From Candidatus Eisenbacteria bacterium (GTDB taxonomy: Bacteria; Eisenbacteria; RBG-16-71-46; JACRLI01), in contig JACRLI010000015.1 of assembly GCA_016235265.1 (NCBI GenBank), forward strand, positions 312,401-376,400: a stretch of DNA of 64,000 bases, written 5' to 3'. Positions 35,756-44,599 of this stretch are shown here, piece by piece. The position numbers were made by a program, and so were the translations under genes. Position 1 is the first letter of the stretch. Each line of letters begins with the position of its first letter. Below the pieces are notes generated by a model. It worked only from the letters and a program-made list of their open reading frames with translations, made no database searches and had not been told where the DNA came from.

Positions 35756-36422
35756 GCATGGCGCAACAGTAGTCCTGGTGGCATCGCTCCTGGGCGTGTC
35801 GGCGGGCATGGCCTCGGCTCAGCCTGGCGCCTGGCCGAACGGCACGTCGGTCGTGGAGACGCTGCACAACCTGTCCTATTCGGCGTCCAGCAATCGGTAC
35901 GGCGCGAACTCGGTCCGGGACTACGGGGAGGTCTGCGTCTACTGCCACACCCCGCACGGCGGGCAGACCAGCGCCCCCCTGTGGAACCGCAACTTCTCCG
36001 TTTCCACGTACCAGATGTATGACCAGAGTCACAGCACCACCATTGACATGACCGTGGATCCGCAGCCGACCGGCGTGTCCATGGCCTGTCTCTCGTGCCA
36101 CGATGGAACCGTGGGCCTGGACGTGATCACCAATGTGCCGAACAGCTACTCCGGCTCCGCCGCGGTGGGCACCACCATGCCCGCCGGGATGTTCAACCTG
36201 GGCACGGACCTCAGGAACGACCACCCGGTGTCCGTTTCCTATGACAACACGCTGGACACCAAGTTCAAGAGCTCGACTTCGGTCACCGCGGCTGGGCTGC
36301 AGCTCTACTCCGGCAAGGTCCAGTGCGCGAGCTGCCACAACCCCCACACGGCAGCCAACCGTCCGTTCCTGAGGGTCTCGAACGGGGGGAGCAATCTTTG
36401 CCTGACCTGCCACATCAAGTAA
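35748..36422 (+). CDS. Tetrahaem c-type cytochrome, OmcE-like candidate
   Basis: A 224-residue exported cytochrome with four CXXCH sites: CVYCH (TPHGG), CLSCH (DGT), CASCH (NPH) and CLTCH at the very C-terminus. The length, four haems and the order CVYCH-TPHG, CLSCHDGT, DHPVSVSYD, CASCHNPH, CLTCH agree with the tetrahaem family containing Geobacter OmcE, which polymerises into extracellular filaments. That assignment is from memory and needs a search. The ATG lies within the end of the NHL gene (8-base overlap), so expression is coupled. Confidence 0.85.
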   Translation: MSRHGATVVLVASLLGVSAGMASAQPGAWPNGTSVVETLHNLSYSASSNRYGANSVRDYGEVCVYCHTPHGGQTSAPLWNRNFSVSTYQMYDQSHSTTIDMTVDPQPTGVSMACLSCHDGTVGLDVITNVPNSYSGSAAVGTTMPAGMFNLGTDLRNDHPVSVSYDNTLDTKFKSSTSVTAAGLQLYSGKVQCASCHNPHTAANRPFLRVSNGGSNLCLTCHIK

Positions 36423-37306
36423 GACCCCGCCTGGCCGCGATCGCGGCACTGGGTCTGCTGGCGTTCGGGTGCGGGGCGGCCAGGGTTATCCTCGACCTGC
36501 CCCCGCCCCCGGCCCGGCCACCGGCGGTCCCCACGGCCGCGCGCGCGCCCGTCCCGGGGACCGCCGTGGCGGCAATGGATTCCACCGACAGTCTCTCCGT
36601 CCGTCCCGCGCTGGAGCGCACACTCGACCCGGACTCCATACTCGCGCTCCTGCCGCGGGACGCCATCGGGCACGCGGACTGGGCCGAGGCCCTGCGGCGA
36701 GGTCTCTTCCATCCGCGCGCCGGCATCCACGGGCGGCGCTATTCGCCCGGAGAAGCCCCGCGGTTCGGATACGACTTCTTCTACCATGGGCCGGACACCA
36801 GCTTCGACGCCTGGTTTCCACATTCGGTGCACGCCGAGGTGATCGACTGCCGACAGTGCCATGGTCCCATCGTGCAGTATCGCGACCAGAAGATCTCCAT
36901 GTCCGAGGTCCTCGACGGCGAGTACTGCGGGCGCTGCCACGGCAAGGTCGCCTTCCCCGTCATCACGGGCTGCAAGAGGTGCCACGTGCGCGGGCCATTC
37001 CCGGAGGCGGGAGGATCGGCCGAGCTCCTGGGTACCATCGTCCTGGCCCGGGCCCCGGGGGATTCCGGCATCTCGCGCGGGGTGGTCATGGACTCGCTGC
37101 CCCGGGCCCGGTTCCCCCACTGGGTCCACCGGATTCGCTATCAGTGCCGGACCTGCCACATGCAGCTGTTCGTACCGCGGGCGGGCGCGAACACCATCCG
37201 CATGGCAGATATCCAGGGCGGCCGCGCCTGCGGGGCGTGCCACGACGGCAACACCGCCTTCCGGGCAGGGTTCGGCAATTGCGAGCGCTGCCATGCGCCC
37301 TCCTAG
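36398..37306 (+). CDS. Hexahaem c7-type cytochrome lipoprotein
   Basis: A 302-residue predicted outer-membrane or periplasmic lipoprotein (lipobox LLAFGC) with six CXXCH sites: CRQCH, CGRCH, CKRCH, CRTCH, CGACH and CERCH. They form two repeats of a trihaem c7-like unit: FPHSVHAEVIDCRQCH ... YCGRCHGKVAFP ... GCKRCH, and FPHWVHRIRYQCRTCH ... ACGACHDGNTAF ... NCERCH. Such units fill the barrels of porin-cytochrome conduits. The start is uncertain: TTG 36398 follows GGGGGAG and gives a short basic N-region, overlapping the tetrahaem gene by 25 bases. Confidence 0.85.
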   Translation: MPDLPHQVRPRLAAIAALGLLAFGCGAARVILDLPPPPARPPAVPTAARAPVPGTAVAAMDSTDSLSVRPALERTLDPDSILALLPRDAIGHADWAEALRRGLFHPRAGIHGRRYSPGEAPRFGYDFFYHGPDTSFDAWFPHSVHAEVIDCRQCHGPIVQYRDQKISMSEVLDGEYCGRCHGKVAFPVITGCKRCHVRGPFPEAGGSAELLGTIVLARAPGDSGISRGVVMDSLPRARFPHWVHRIRYQCRTCHMQLFVPRAGANTIRMADIQGGRACGACHDGNTAFRAGFGNCERCHAPS

Positions 37307-39212
37307 CCGCGGCCGCGCGCTGCTCGTGGCATGTGCCATGGCAGCATGGGGAGCGCGAACCGGCCACGCCGGGCTCCTGGAGCAGGAGCGGGGCAGCGGC
37401 GAGGGCGGCTTCTCCTTCGAGGAGCGTGCCCGCGTCAGCGGCGGGTCGCGGACGGATCCAGACCGGAGACTTCGCTTCTGGGTCAAGATGCCGCTCCGCG
37501 GCCAGCTGGGGGGGGAGCGGAATCTGAACTACCGGGTAGTCCTACGGCCGTCGAGCGCCTACTCCCCGAAGCGGGAAGGCGACGACGCTGTGAGGCTTCG
37601 CCAGTTCGATTTCGACGCGGGATTCCGCCTGGTGGGCATCCCTTCGACGACGCTGTCGGGCTCGCTCGCCCGGGGCCGCTCCCGGGGCGAACGCGGCGGC
37701 GCGCCGCTGAGTGAAACCGACGTCAAGACCCGCTCCCTGGCGCTGGCATTCCGACTCCAGGCCCTCCCGCTCAGCGCGGAGCACACGCACCGCGACTCGC
37801 GCCTGGCCTGGAGTGTCTCGCCGTTCGCTCCCCTGCTGGAACAGGGCGAGCGCACCGGGACCTGGAGGCTGGAGGCCCAAAACAGCCGCACCACGCTGCG
37901 ATACGAGCGCACCCGGCAGGACAATCGCGTCTCCGCCCGCGACTACGAAGCATGGAGCGCCGTGGCCGGCCACGCGCTGCGCTGGGGCAAGGGAAGCCGG
38001 CTGCAGTCCTCCTACCAGCGCAGCGAACGGGACGGCTCCTCCCGCTTCCTGCAATCCTCGTGGGAGGAGAGCCTGCACCTGCAGCACCTCCGTCCGCTCT
38101 CCACCGACTGGGCCTGGTCTCAACATACGGTGGCCTCCACCGGCTCGGAGTCCCGCAGCACGTTCCTCCGCGGATCGCTGGACCACCGGCCCAGGCAGTG
38201 GCTGGCATGGGGCATTGGCGCTTCGTCCAGTCTCACCCGGTCGCGCGACTTGGAGAGCAAGTCGCTGGCGCTGGCCCCGCGCCTCTCCCTGGACCACCTC
38301 GTGGGTCGGCGCCTCAGGGTGCATTGCTCCGCGGACGCCACCTTCGAGCGCAGGGAGGAACGGGGCACTGAGGGGCTCATGCTGGACCGCGCGGATGAGC
38401 GCCACATTGTGGGATCCTCCCGCTCGTTTCTGCTCGAGATGCCGCGCGTGGACACCGCCAGCGTCGAGATCCGCGTCCTCGATCCCCTCATCCTGCTGAT
38501 ACGCGGGGTGGACTACGTGCTCTACGCGGCCGGGGACCGAACCGAGGTGAACCTCACCCCCGCGGGCCGGGCCATGGCGGGGCAAACGCTTCAGGCGGAC
38601 TACCGGTTCCGGACGGACGCGCGGCCTGAAACCCGCTCGGCGACTCTGCACTACCGGTTGGGGCTGGAGTACCGGTCCTTCTCGCTGCGCCACACCGGCT
38701 CCACGCGCGGAACCGACGAGGGCAGACTGGGACGTCCCGTGGGCGCTCCGGATGAGCAGAGCGCACTCACCGAGCTGGAAGGTCGCGGGAGGACGCCGCT
38801 CGGCGCCCTGACAGGGAGGGCGCGCCATGAGACCCGGCGGTCCGAACGGTTCTTCAACCGCACCCAGGAGGTGCACCTCGAGCTGTCCGGCACCACCCCC
38901 GGCGCCGTGGAGACGGCCCTGTCCGCCGAATGGAGCCGCCGCACCGGGTCGGGGGGGCGGCTGGTGGTGCTCTCCGCGACCGCTCGAACCGGCTGGGCCC
39001 CGATGCCCTGGGTGCGGCTGGGAGCCACGCTCCAGGGTTACTCCATTCGGCGTCCGGGGACACCCGACGAGCGCATAATGGACGCCGGACTCAGCGGGGA
39101 CTTCCGCGTGGCGCAGCTCGAATCCTCGGTCCGCTACAGGGAGCAATGGTCGCGGCCGGACTCACGGGGTGGGGTCCGCGTGGTGTCCCTCCAGTTGCAG
39201 CGGAGGTTCTGA
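37293..39212 (+). CDS. Large outer-membrane beta-barrel of the cytochrome operon
   Basis: A 639-residue exported protein with signal peptide RALLVACAMAAWGARTGHA. Long alternating amphipathic strands run through it (LRFWVKMPLRG, LQADYRFRTDA, ATLHYRLGLEYRSFSL, LVVLSATARTGWA), and the last residue is Phe (SLQLQRRF), as in BamA-inserted barrels. Length and context match porins of electron conduits (MtrB/OmbB-like function), although sequence similarity to those families is not evident by eye. The ATG overlaps the hexahaem gene by 14 bases, so cytochrome and barrel should be made together. It is the last gene of the operon. Confidence 0.8.
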   Translation: MRPPSRGRALLVACAMAAWGARTGHAGLLEQERGSGEGGFSFEERARVSGGSRTDPDRRLRFWVKMPLRGQLGGERNLNYRVVLRPSSAYSPKREGDDAVRLRQFDFDAGFRLVGIPSTTLSGSLARGRSRGERGGAPLSETDVKTRSLALAFRLQALPLSAEHTHRDSRLAWSVSPFAPLLEQGERTGTWRLEAQNSRTTLRYERTRQDNRVSARDYEAWSAVAGHALRWGKGSRLQSSYQRSERDGSSRFLQSSWEESLHLQHLRPLSTDWAWSQHTVASTGSESRSTFLRGSLDHRPRQWLAWGIGASSSLTRSRDLESKSLALAPRLSLDHLVGRRLRVHCSADATFERREERGTEGLMLDRADERHIVGSSRSFLLEMPRVDTASVEIRVLDPLILLIRGVDYVLYAAGDRTEVNLTPAGRAMAGQTLQADYRFRTDARPETRSATLHYRLGLEYRSFSLRHTGSTRGTDEGRLGRPVGAPDEQSALTELEGRGRTPLGALTGRARHETRRSERFFNRTQEVHLELSGTTPGAVETALSAEWSRRTGSGGRLVVLSATARTGWAPMPWVRLGATLQGYSIRRPGTPDERIMDAGLSGDFRVAQLESSVRYREQWSRPDSRGGVRVVSLQLQRRF

Positions 39213-39219
39213 CCGCCTC

Positions 39220-40143
39220 CTACGTTCCCCGATACACATCCGTGCTCAGGTACTTCAGCCCGGAATCCACCATCAGCGTGACCACCCTCGCACCCGGGCC
39301 CAACTGCTGCCCCACGCGGATCGCGGCGATGACATTCGCACCGGAGGACGTCCCCGCGAAGAGCGCCTCCTCGCGGGCGATGCGCCGGGTCATCTCCTTC
39401 GCGTCGTCGGTCCGCACGGCCAGGATGTCGTCCACCAGCGCCGGATCCCAGAGTGGAGGCGTGAACCCGATCCCGACTCCCTCGATCTTGTGGGGGCCCG
39501 GCTGGCCTCCAAGCAACACCGAGGACTCCGCGGGCTCCACGGCGACGATCCTGATGTCCGGCTTGTGCCGCTTCAGCACCGCCGCGACCCCGCGCAGGGA
39601 GGCAGCCGTGCCGACGCAATGAACGAAGGCGTCGATCTTCCCTTCTGCCTGGTTCCAGATCTCCTCGCCCAGCGGGTGATAGCCCGCGATGCTGTCCTGG
39701 TTGTTGAGCTGGTCGGTCCAATACGTATGCGGCTCCTGGCTCAACACACGGGCGGCTTCGATCATGTCCAGGATCAGCTTCCTGGTGGTGCGGCCTCCCT
39801 CGCTCGGTACCAGCGTCAACTCCGCACCCAGCGCGGCCATGTGGTCCAGCTTCTCGCGGCTGAACGCATCGGAAGTGACGATCCGGATCCGCAAGCCCCT
39901 GGCCGCGCAGACCAGGGCGAGGGAGGTCCCGGTGCTGCCACCGGTATACTCGAGCACGGTGTCGCCGGGGCGCAGCCTGCCATCCGCTTCCGCCCTCGAG
40001 ATGACGGCCCGGGCCATCCGGTCCTTCATGCTCCCGGTGGGGTTCTCCCACTCGAGTTTGGCGAGGATCTCCGCGCACCCGGGCGGCACGACCTTGCGCA
40101 GCCGGACGATCGACGTGTCCCCGATGGCGTTGAGAATGTCCAT
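39220..40143 (-). CDS. Cysteine synthase-family PLP enzyme
   Basis: A fold-type II PLP enzyme of 307 residues, the normal length for O-acetylserine sulfhydrylase or cystathionine beta-synthase-like proteins. The PLP lysine is in NPTGSMKDRMA. The substrate loop is EYTGGSTGTSLA, the phosphate-binding Gly-rich loop is HCVGTAASLRG, and the Ser near the end (TLMVDSGLKYLS) contacts the pyridine. Cysteine synthesis is likely but the precise substrate is not proven. The ATG at 40143 matches the family N-terminus (MDILNAIGDTSIVRL); ATG 40176 is an alternative. It is convergent with the cytochrome operon, 7 bases apart. Confidence 0.88.
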   Translation of the reverse strand: MDILNAIGDTSIVRLRKVVPPGCAEILAKLEWENPTGSMKDRMARAVISRAEADGRLRPGDTVLEYTGGSTGTSLALVCAARGLRIRIVTSDAFSREKLDHMAALGAELTLVPSEGGRTTRKLILDMIEAARVLSQEPHTYWTDQLNNQDSIAGYHPLGEEIWNQAEGKIDAFVHCVGTAASLRGVAAVLKRHKPDIRIVAVEPAESSVLLGGQPGPHKIEGVGIGFTPPLWDPALVDDILAVRTDDAKEMTRRIAREEALFAGTSSGANVIAAIRVGQQLGPGARVVTLMVDSGLKYLSTDVYRGT

Positions 40144-40400
40144 CGTTCCAGCCCCCCGTGCCTCCGGCGCAGCCATCTCGGCCCTGTACTTCCTGGGAAC
40201 TCCGCCCACTTCGCCGGTGACGCGGCCTCCTGCCCCAGCTTCATGGTTCCCACGCCTGGAGCGAGATTCGGAAACCCCACGTCGTACCAGTTCCCGGACG
40301 AGAACTGCGCCTTCGGCAGTCCGAGGCAATCTATCTCACAGGTACTTCGCTCTTTCAAACCGTTCCCGCTCCCGGTGGTGCCGATCCGCTGAAAGGCACT

Positions 40401-40433
40401 GCCCGCCCCCGGGATTGCCTCCCGGGAGCGGGC
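40401..40433 (-). terminator. Hairpin after the small exported protein
   Basis: Stem GCCCGCCCCCGGGA with TCCCGGGAGCGGGC (one mismatch), loop TTGCC. It is the main element of the 342-base gap 40144-40485. A weak promoter-like TTGAAA-17-GATAGA for the downstream gene is near 40330-40358. Confidence 0.6.
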
Positions 40434-40485
40434 ATGGGTGCGTCGGCACGCAGCCGGGCCTGGGCCCGGTGCGTCGGCGGGGGCT

Positions 40486-40857
40486 CTACTTATGCGCGTC
40501 GTGCTGGTGGAAGGAGCGGATCTCGTCGGCGGTGAACCGATGGAGCTTGGTGGCCTTCGCCTTCCCCCGCAGCGGCTCGGGGACGGCCTTGAGGGCCTCC
40601 TGCTCGCTGGACGCGGTCACGATGGTGTACCCGGTGTGGTCCCCGGCCTCGCAGCCGAAATCGAACCTCGCCAGCGCGGCCTTGCCGGCAGCCGAGAACT
40701 TGTCCAGGTCGGCGAGGCACTCTTCCGGGGTGTGCGTGGAGCTGATCAGGTAGCGCGTGGCCATGGCACCGCCCTTGGCCGTCGCGCCCCCGCTCAGGAG
40801 GCAGGCGCCGAGGACGACGGTGGCGAGGACCAGCAGGAGACTCGAGGCACGCTTCAT
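40486..40857 (-). CDS. Small exported protein of unknown function
   Basis: A 123-residue protein with an N-terminal signal, possibly a lipoprotein (VLGAC). The mature part (TRYLISSTHTPEECLADLDKF, HTGYTIVTASSEQEALKAVP) looks like a single compact alpha/beta ferredoxin-like domain. I do not recognise the family. GGAGGGATCCC precedes the ATG. It stands alone with its own hairpin terminator. Confidence 0.7.
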   Translation of the reverse strand: MKRASSLLLVLATVVLGACLLSGGATAKGGAMATRYLISSTHTPEECLADLDKFSAAGKAALARFDFGCEAGDHTGYTIVTASSEQEALKAVPEPLRGKAKATKLHRFTADEIRSFHQHDAHK

Positions 40858-41171
40858 GGGATCCCTCCGTGTGGGGCGGCCGGTGTTTCGCCGGGGGCGC
40901 CGGGGTCGAGTTCCGCGGCTCATGCCGGGGACCGATCCCACGCTCCGCAGGCGGGGTGAACGGGTCACGTATGAACCTGATCGGCGCGGATCAAGTGGAC
41001 CGCGCACCCACATTTCGATGCTGGAAGCCTGCCCGAAGGAGCGCGGCATCTGCCGGGCAAGGCGCGTTGGAGAATGGCCTCTCATCAGGCAGGCTCACGG
41101 AAGCCGGACCATGCCCGCGGCCGCGGCTCGACCTTTCACGTTTCCTGCCGCGCGAGGAAGCAGCCCCAGCC

Positions 41172-41762
41172 TTAGAACAGGATCCCGATCGTCACGGGCA
41201 CAAACCGCGTGGTTGCCGGGGATACCTCGCCGGAGGCTGTATGCACGGAGTGATAGCGGGCTTCGACGAACGCGCGGACCCGCATCACGTTCAGCGACAC
41301 CCCCGCCCCCACGTGGATCCCTGGCCGCGTCTGGGAGGAGTTCCCGGCGGCGCCGCCGGGGGCGGTGACGTGGTAGATCCCCAACCCGCCCGTCAGATAG
41401 GGCGCGATCGGGCCCGGCATGAGGTTGCAGGTGGCGTGGACCGTGGCGGCAGCCACGTTGGTGGAGCCCTGCCCCGGCAGCCTCTCCCCGAAGTGATAGA
41501 TCGCAAGGTCGGCACCGGCGCCGAGACTGGACAGCGGGGGCGTCACACGGGCGGTGGCCTCCAGGTGGAACCCGGTTGCGCGCGTGGACGCGAGCGTTCC
41601 GGAGGGGTTGTTGGGACCCGCCCCGACACCGAATTGCCCGATGCCCGACGCCTCCCCGGGAATGAGGTCGCACCCCAGGGCAACGGAGACCGCCGCGGCC
41701 AGGAGCAGGCCCCTCCCGATGTGGAAGCTGCGCGTGTTCTCAGTCCGCTGATGGCTCATCAT
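41172..41762 (-). CDS. Outer-membrane beta-barrel protein, possibly lipidated
   Basis: A 196-residue exported protein. The signal (GRGLLLAAAVSVALGC) ends in a possible lipobox. Alternating Gly-rich strands follow (GFHLEATARVTPPLSSL, GADLAIYHFGE, YLTGGLGIYHVTA, GIHVGAGVSLNVMRVRAFVEARYHS), ending in a terminal Phe (VTIGILF). The size fits an eight-stranded OmpA/OmpX-like barrel. The ATG at 41762 follows GGGAGGAATATC. No partner gene is evident. Confidence 0.75.
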   Translation of the reverse strand: MMSHQRTENTRSFHIGRGLLLAAAVSVALGCDLIPGEASGIGQFGVGAGPNNPSGTLASTRATGFHLEATARVTPPLSSLGAGADLAIYHFGERLPGQGSTNVAAATVHATCNLMPGPIAPYLTGGLGIYHVTAPGGAAGNSSQTRPGIHVGAGVSLNVMRVRAFVEARYHSVHTASGEVSPATTRFVPVTIGILF

Positions 41763-41814
41763 GATATTCCTCCCGGAAGTAGGAGAGTCCTCGGCCGGAC
41801 CGGCATCCGGGGCA

Positions 41815-43101
41815 TCACGCCGGGCCCCCGGCTCGCCTCCCCGACGGCAGCAGGAGTGGAGATCTCGCGTGCGGGAGTGTGCCCGACGCCTGCTGCGCCA
41901 GGGCCGTGAGCCCCACCGCGAGGTAGTCCCGGGTCTCACGCGGCTGGAGGAAGTGGAGCCGGACATGTTCCCTGCCGGCCTCCCCCAACCGCCGCCGCAG
42001 GCCCGGCCGCTCCAGGAGCCGGAGCGCCTGGAAGGCCGCCCCCTCGATGGAATGCACCAGCAGCCCGGTGCGCTCGTGAATCACCTGCAGCGGAATCCCC
42101 CCGACGGCCGACACGACGGTGGCCCGGCGCTTCCAGAGCGCCTCGGATACCGTGAGCGCGAATCCCTCGCGCAGCGACTTCTGGAACACCACCGTGGATG
42201 CCCGCTGCAGCGCGTTGATTTCGACATTCGCGTCGTTGGGCAGCTCCAGCACACGAACATCGCCGACCTTGCCGGCTGCCGAACGTGTTTCCTCCAGAAC
42301 CTCCACACCCTCGGGGTCGTCGTCGGCCGAGCCACCGGCAAGCACCAGGACGGCATCCCGTCGCCGCTTCACCCGCGCGAACGCGTGCACGACGCCGACC
42401 GGGTCCTTGAGCCGGTCGAAGCGCGACACCTGGGCCAGGATGGGCCGTTCCCCCTCGAGGCCGAGCGACCGGATCGCATTCTGCATCTCGCCGTCGGCCA
42501 GCTCGCGGTTCTTGTCCGCGAAGGGATCGATGGAGGGCGGCGCCAGGAACGAGGGGATGGGCAGCGGCCGCACGAATGCCGCGGCCGAGAAGATGGCGGC
42601 GGCGTGGAGGGCCACCCACGGCTCCAGGAACTCCCAGGTCTCCGGGTCCGGCGCGGAGAGGTCGATGTGGCAGCGCCAGATCCACGCCTGCCCCCCCCGG
42701 CGGCGGAGCGCCACCAGGCCCGCGGGCTGCGGATCGTGGATCATGATCACGTCGCCGTCGAGTCGAAGGCGCGCGGCCTCGATCTCCATGCGCGCACGGT
42801 AGGTCTCGCGCATCTCCGCGGTGAGCCCGGCGGGCCGCCCGTGAAGGCCGTTGTGGATGGCCTTCGTGACCCGGTAGAACCCGGCGTCGCCGCCCATCAC
42901 CTCCCAGGCAGCATCGATGCCGAGTTCTCCCAGCAGCACCATCATGCCGCGCAGGATCTCAGCCACTCCTCCACCGGAGGCGGTGGAGTTCACCATCACC
43001 AGCCGGTGCCCTCGGAACTGCCGCGCCAGCGCTTCGAGGCGGTCCAGCTCCTGGGTTCCGAGCAGCGCCTGGTAGCGGTCCAGGGTGGGAGTGCCCGTCA
43101 T
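41815..43101 (-). CDS. treT: TreT-like trehalose synthase (GT4)
   Basis: A GT-B glycosyltransferase, 428 residues, which resembles trehalose glycosyltransferring synthase. TreT joins the glucose of a nucleotide sugar to free glucose to make trehalose. The family pattern is seen in the N-terminal VMVNSTASGGGVAEILRGM, in DVIMIHDPQPAGLV, in the sugar-nucleotide motif ILAQVSRFDRLKDPVGVV and in the E-x7-E block SLREGFALTVSEALWK. Its ATG overlaps the DUF5752 gene stop (ATGA). It is the last gene of a trehalose operon that also encodes OtsA and OtsB, giving two synthesis routes. Confidence 0.88.
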   Translation of the reverse strand: MTGTPTLDRYQALLGTQELDRLEALARQFRGHRLVMVNSTASGGGVAEILRGMMVLLGELGIDAAWEVMGGDAGFYRVTKAIHNGLHGRPAGLTAEMRETYRARMEIEAARLRLDGDVIMIHDPQPAGLVALRRRGGQAWIWRCHIDLSAPDPETWEFLEPWVALHAAAIFSAAAFVRPLPIPSFLAPPSIDPFADKNRELADGEMQNAIRSLGLEGERPILAQVSRFDRLKDPVGVVHAFARVKRRRDAVLVLAGGSADDDPEGVEVLEETRSAAGKVGDVRVLELPNDANVEINALQRASTVVFQKSLREGFALTVSEALWKRRATVVSAVGGIPLQVIHERTGLLVHSIEGAAFQALRLLERPGLRRRLGEAGREHVRLHFLQPRETRDYLAVGLTALAQQASGTLPHARSPLLLPSGRRAGGPA

Positions 43102-43856
43102 GGGAGAAGCTCCCCGCCCCGCCCCCAGTCGCGCAGAAGTCGGCTTACCATCTCGCGCGCCTCCCCCGGGCGACGCGCCTCCGGGGTGTCCCCGCGCTCC
43201 GCGATGCGCAAACCGATCCCCGAGGACCGCCAGCTCCGCAGCACCCTGCTCCGCGCGGCTCTCAGCCCCGTGGCTGGCGATCGTTCCGGGGCCGCGGCCC
43301 GGGCCATCCGTACCGCGCCCATGCCCTCCAGCCAGTACAGCAAATCATCCGCGGAGCCGGAGTCCAGGAGCGGAACCTCCCTCAGGTGATACAGGAACTC
43401 CTCGGCTCCCAGCGCGGCGACGCACTCGACCGCCTCCGCGGGGTCCGCCGCGGTCATCCCGGATTCCAGGGCGAGGGTCTGCCAGCACTGGAGGCCCAGT
43501 CCTCGGCCCTCCGGGGCGGGCCGGGAGCCGCGTCCCGAGCGGCAGAGTTGCCCCAGGGCGCCCAGCAGCGTCGCCCGCAGACCCACCATGGTGGGCGCGC
43601 GAAAGAGCGCCGCGAAGGCGAGCCTTTCCGCGGCCTCGCGGTCCATCAGCACGTGCTCGCACCACGCGGTGAAGTGGTCCGGGGGGGCCTCGGACGCACC
43701 GGGATCGCGGAGCGGGGCCTCGTACACGTGGTAGAAGAGCGTCGCGTCGTCCGCGGATTCGACTTCCGCCAGCAACTCTTCGAGGCTGCGCGCCAGAGCG
43801 CCGGACGCCTGCACCAGGCGGATCGTACGCTTGAACCGAAACCCGCCCGGTTTCAT
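43098..43856 (-). CDS. DUF5752-like protein in the trehalose operon
   Basis: A 252-residue, mainly helical soluble protein. The N-terminus FRFKRTIRLVQASGALARSL and LFYHVYEAPLRDPG match what I recall of DUF5752, a family found next to trehalose genes. Two similar segments (DDATLFYHVYEAPL and AEEFLYHLREVPLLDSG) suggest an internal repeat. The function is unknown. It overlaps both neighbours by 4 bases, so it is fully embedded in the operon. Confidence 0.7.
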   Translation of the reverse strand: MKPGGFRFKRTIRLVQASGALARSLEELLAEVESADDATLFYHVYEAPLRDPGASEAPPDHFTAWCEHVLMDREAAERLAFAALFRAPTMVGLRATLLGALGQLCRSGRGSRPAPEGRGLGLQCWQTLALESGMTAADPAEAVECVAALGAEEFLYHLREVPLLDSGSADDLLYWLEGMGAVRMARAAAPERSPATGLRAARSRVLRSWRSSGIGLRIAERGDTPEARRPGEAREMVSRLLRDWGRGGELLP

Positions 43857-44596
43857 CGGTCCTCCGTGCCGGTGCGCTCGCGGGGCATCGCGGGACCTTC
43901 CTCCCGCAGGCGCAGGAACTCGATGAGCACGTCCCGGGCCATGTCCCGGCAACCGAGGCCAAACGCAAGCGCCACGGCCAGGGCCGCCCCCGCCACCAGG
44001 ATGAGCCCGGCGCCGACCACCAACTGCGCGGCCACTCCGAGCTGTTCCACCGCGAGCAGGAGCGCCACCGACAGCACCACCGCAAATGCCACCCTTCCAG
44101 CGAGCGCGGGACGGCGCCATCCGAATCCGCGGAGCGCGGAGCGGGTCATGGCGCCGGCCACCACGGCGGCGAACATGCCCACCAGGCTCACGAGCGCGGC
44201 CACCACGGCCCGCGGCAACAGGTCCGCCAGGCGCCCGCTGACCGCCGCGCGCGCATGGATGCCCACCAGGTCCAGGGCCACCAGCCAGGTCAGCGCGAGA
44301 ACGCCCCAGAACGCCAGCCACGCGGCGGTCGCGGCGGCCTCCCCGTTGCCCACCATCGCGCGGCCCCGGAGCAACTGCCGGAGGGCGTGATTGAAGCGCA
44401 GGGCGCCCAGGCCCGTCTGGACCAGGACCGATACTCCATGCGCCACCAGCCATCCCGTGAGCAGGATGGCGAAAGCCAGCAGGACGTTCAGCGAACTGTC
44501 GCGCAATCCGGCAATCAGCCAGTCCATGCGCCCGCCCGCGCCGGCCGCGGCGGCAGCCGATCCCGCGGGGGCCGCAACGATCGCGAGGATACCCAT
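43853..44596 (-). CDS. Membrane protein with mechanosensitive-channel-type helices
   Basis: A 247-residue integral membrane protein with about five hydrophobic helices (VLLAFAILLTGWLVAHGVSV, AAWLAFWGVLALTWLVAL, VVAALVSLVGMFAAVVAGAM, VAFAVVLSVALLLAVEQL, AGLILVAGAALAVALAFGLG). The helix followed by GLGCRDMARDVL matches the conserved TM-helix family linked to small mechanosensitive channels. The MscS cytoplasmic beta domain is absent, so it may be a modulator. Its place inside a trehalose operon suggests osmotic-stress function. Confidence 0.75.
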   Translation of the reverse strand: MGILAIVAAPAGSAAAAAGAGGRMDWLIAGLRDSSLNVLLAFAILLTGWLVAHGVSVLVQTGLGALRFNHALRQLLRGRAMVGNGEAAATAAWLAFWGVLALTWLVALDLVGIHARAAVSGRLADLLPRAVVAALVSLVGMFAAVVAGAMTRSALRGFGWRRPALAGRVAFAVVLSVALLLAVEQLGVAAQLVVGAGLILVAGAALAVALAFGLGCRDMARDVLIEFLRLREEGPAMPRERTGTEDR

Positions 44597-44599
44597 GAT

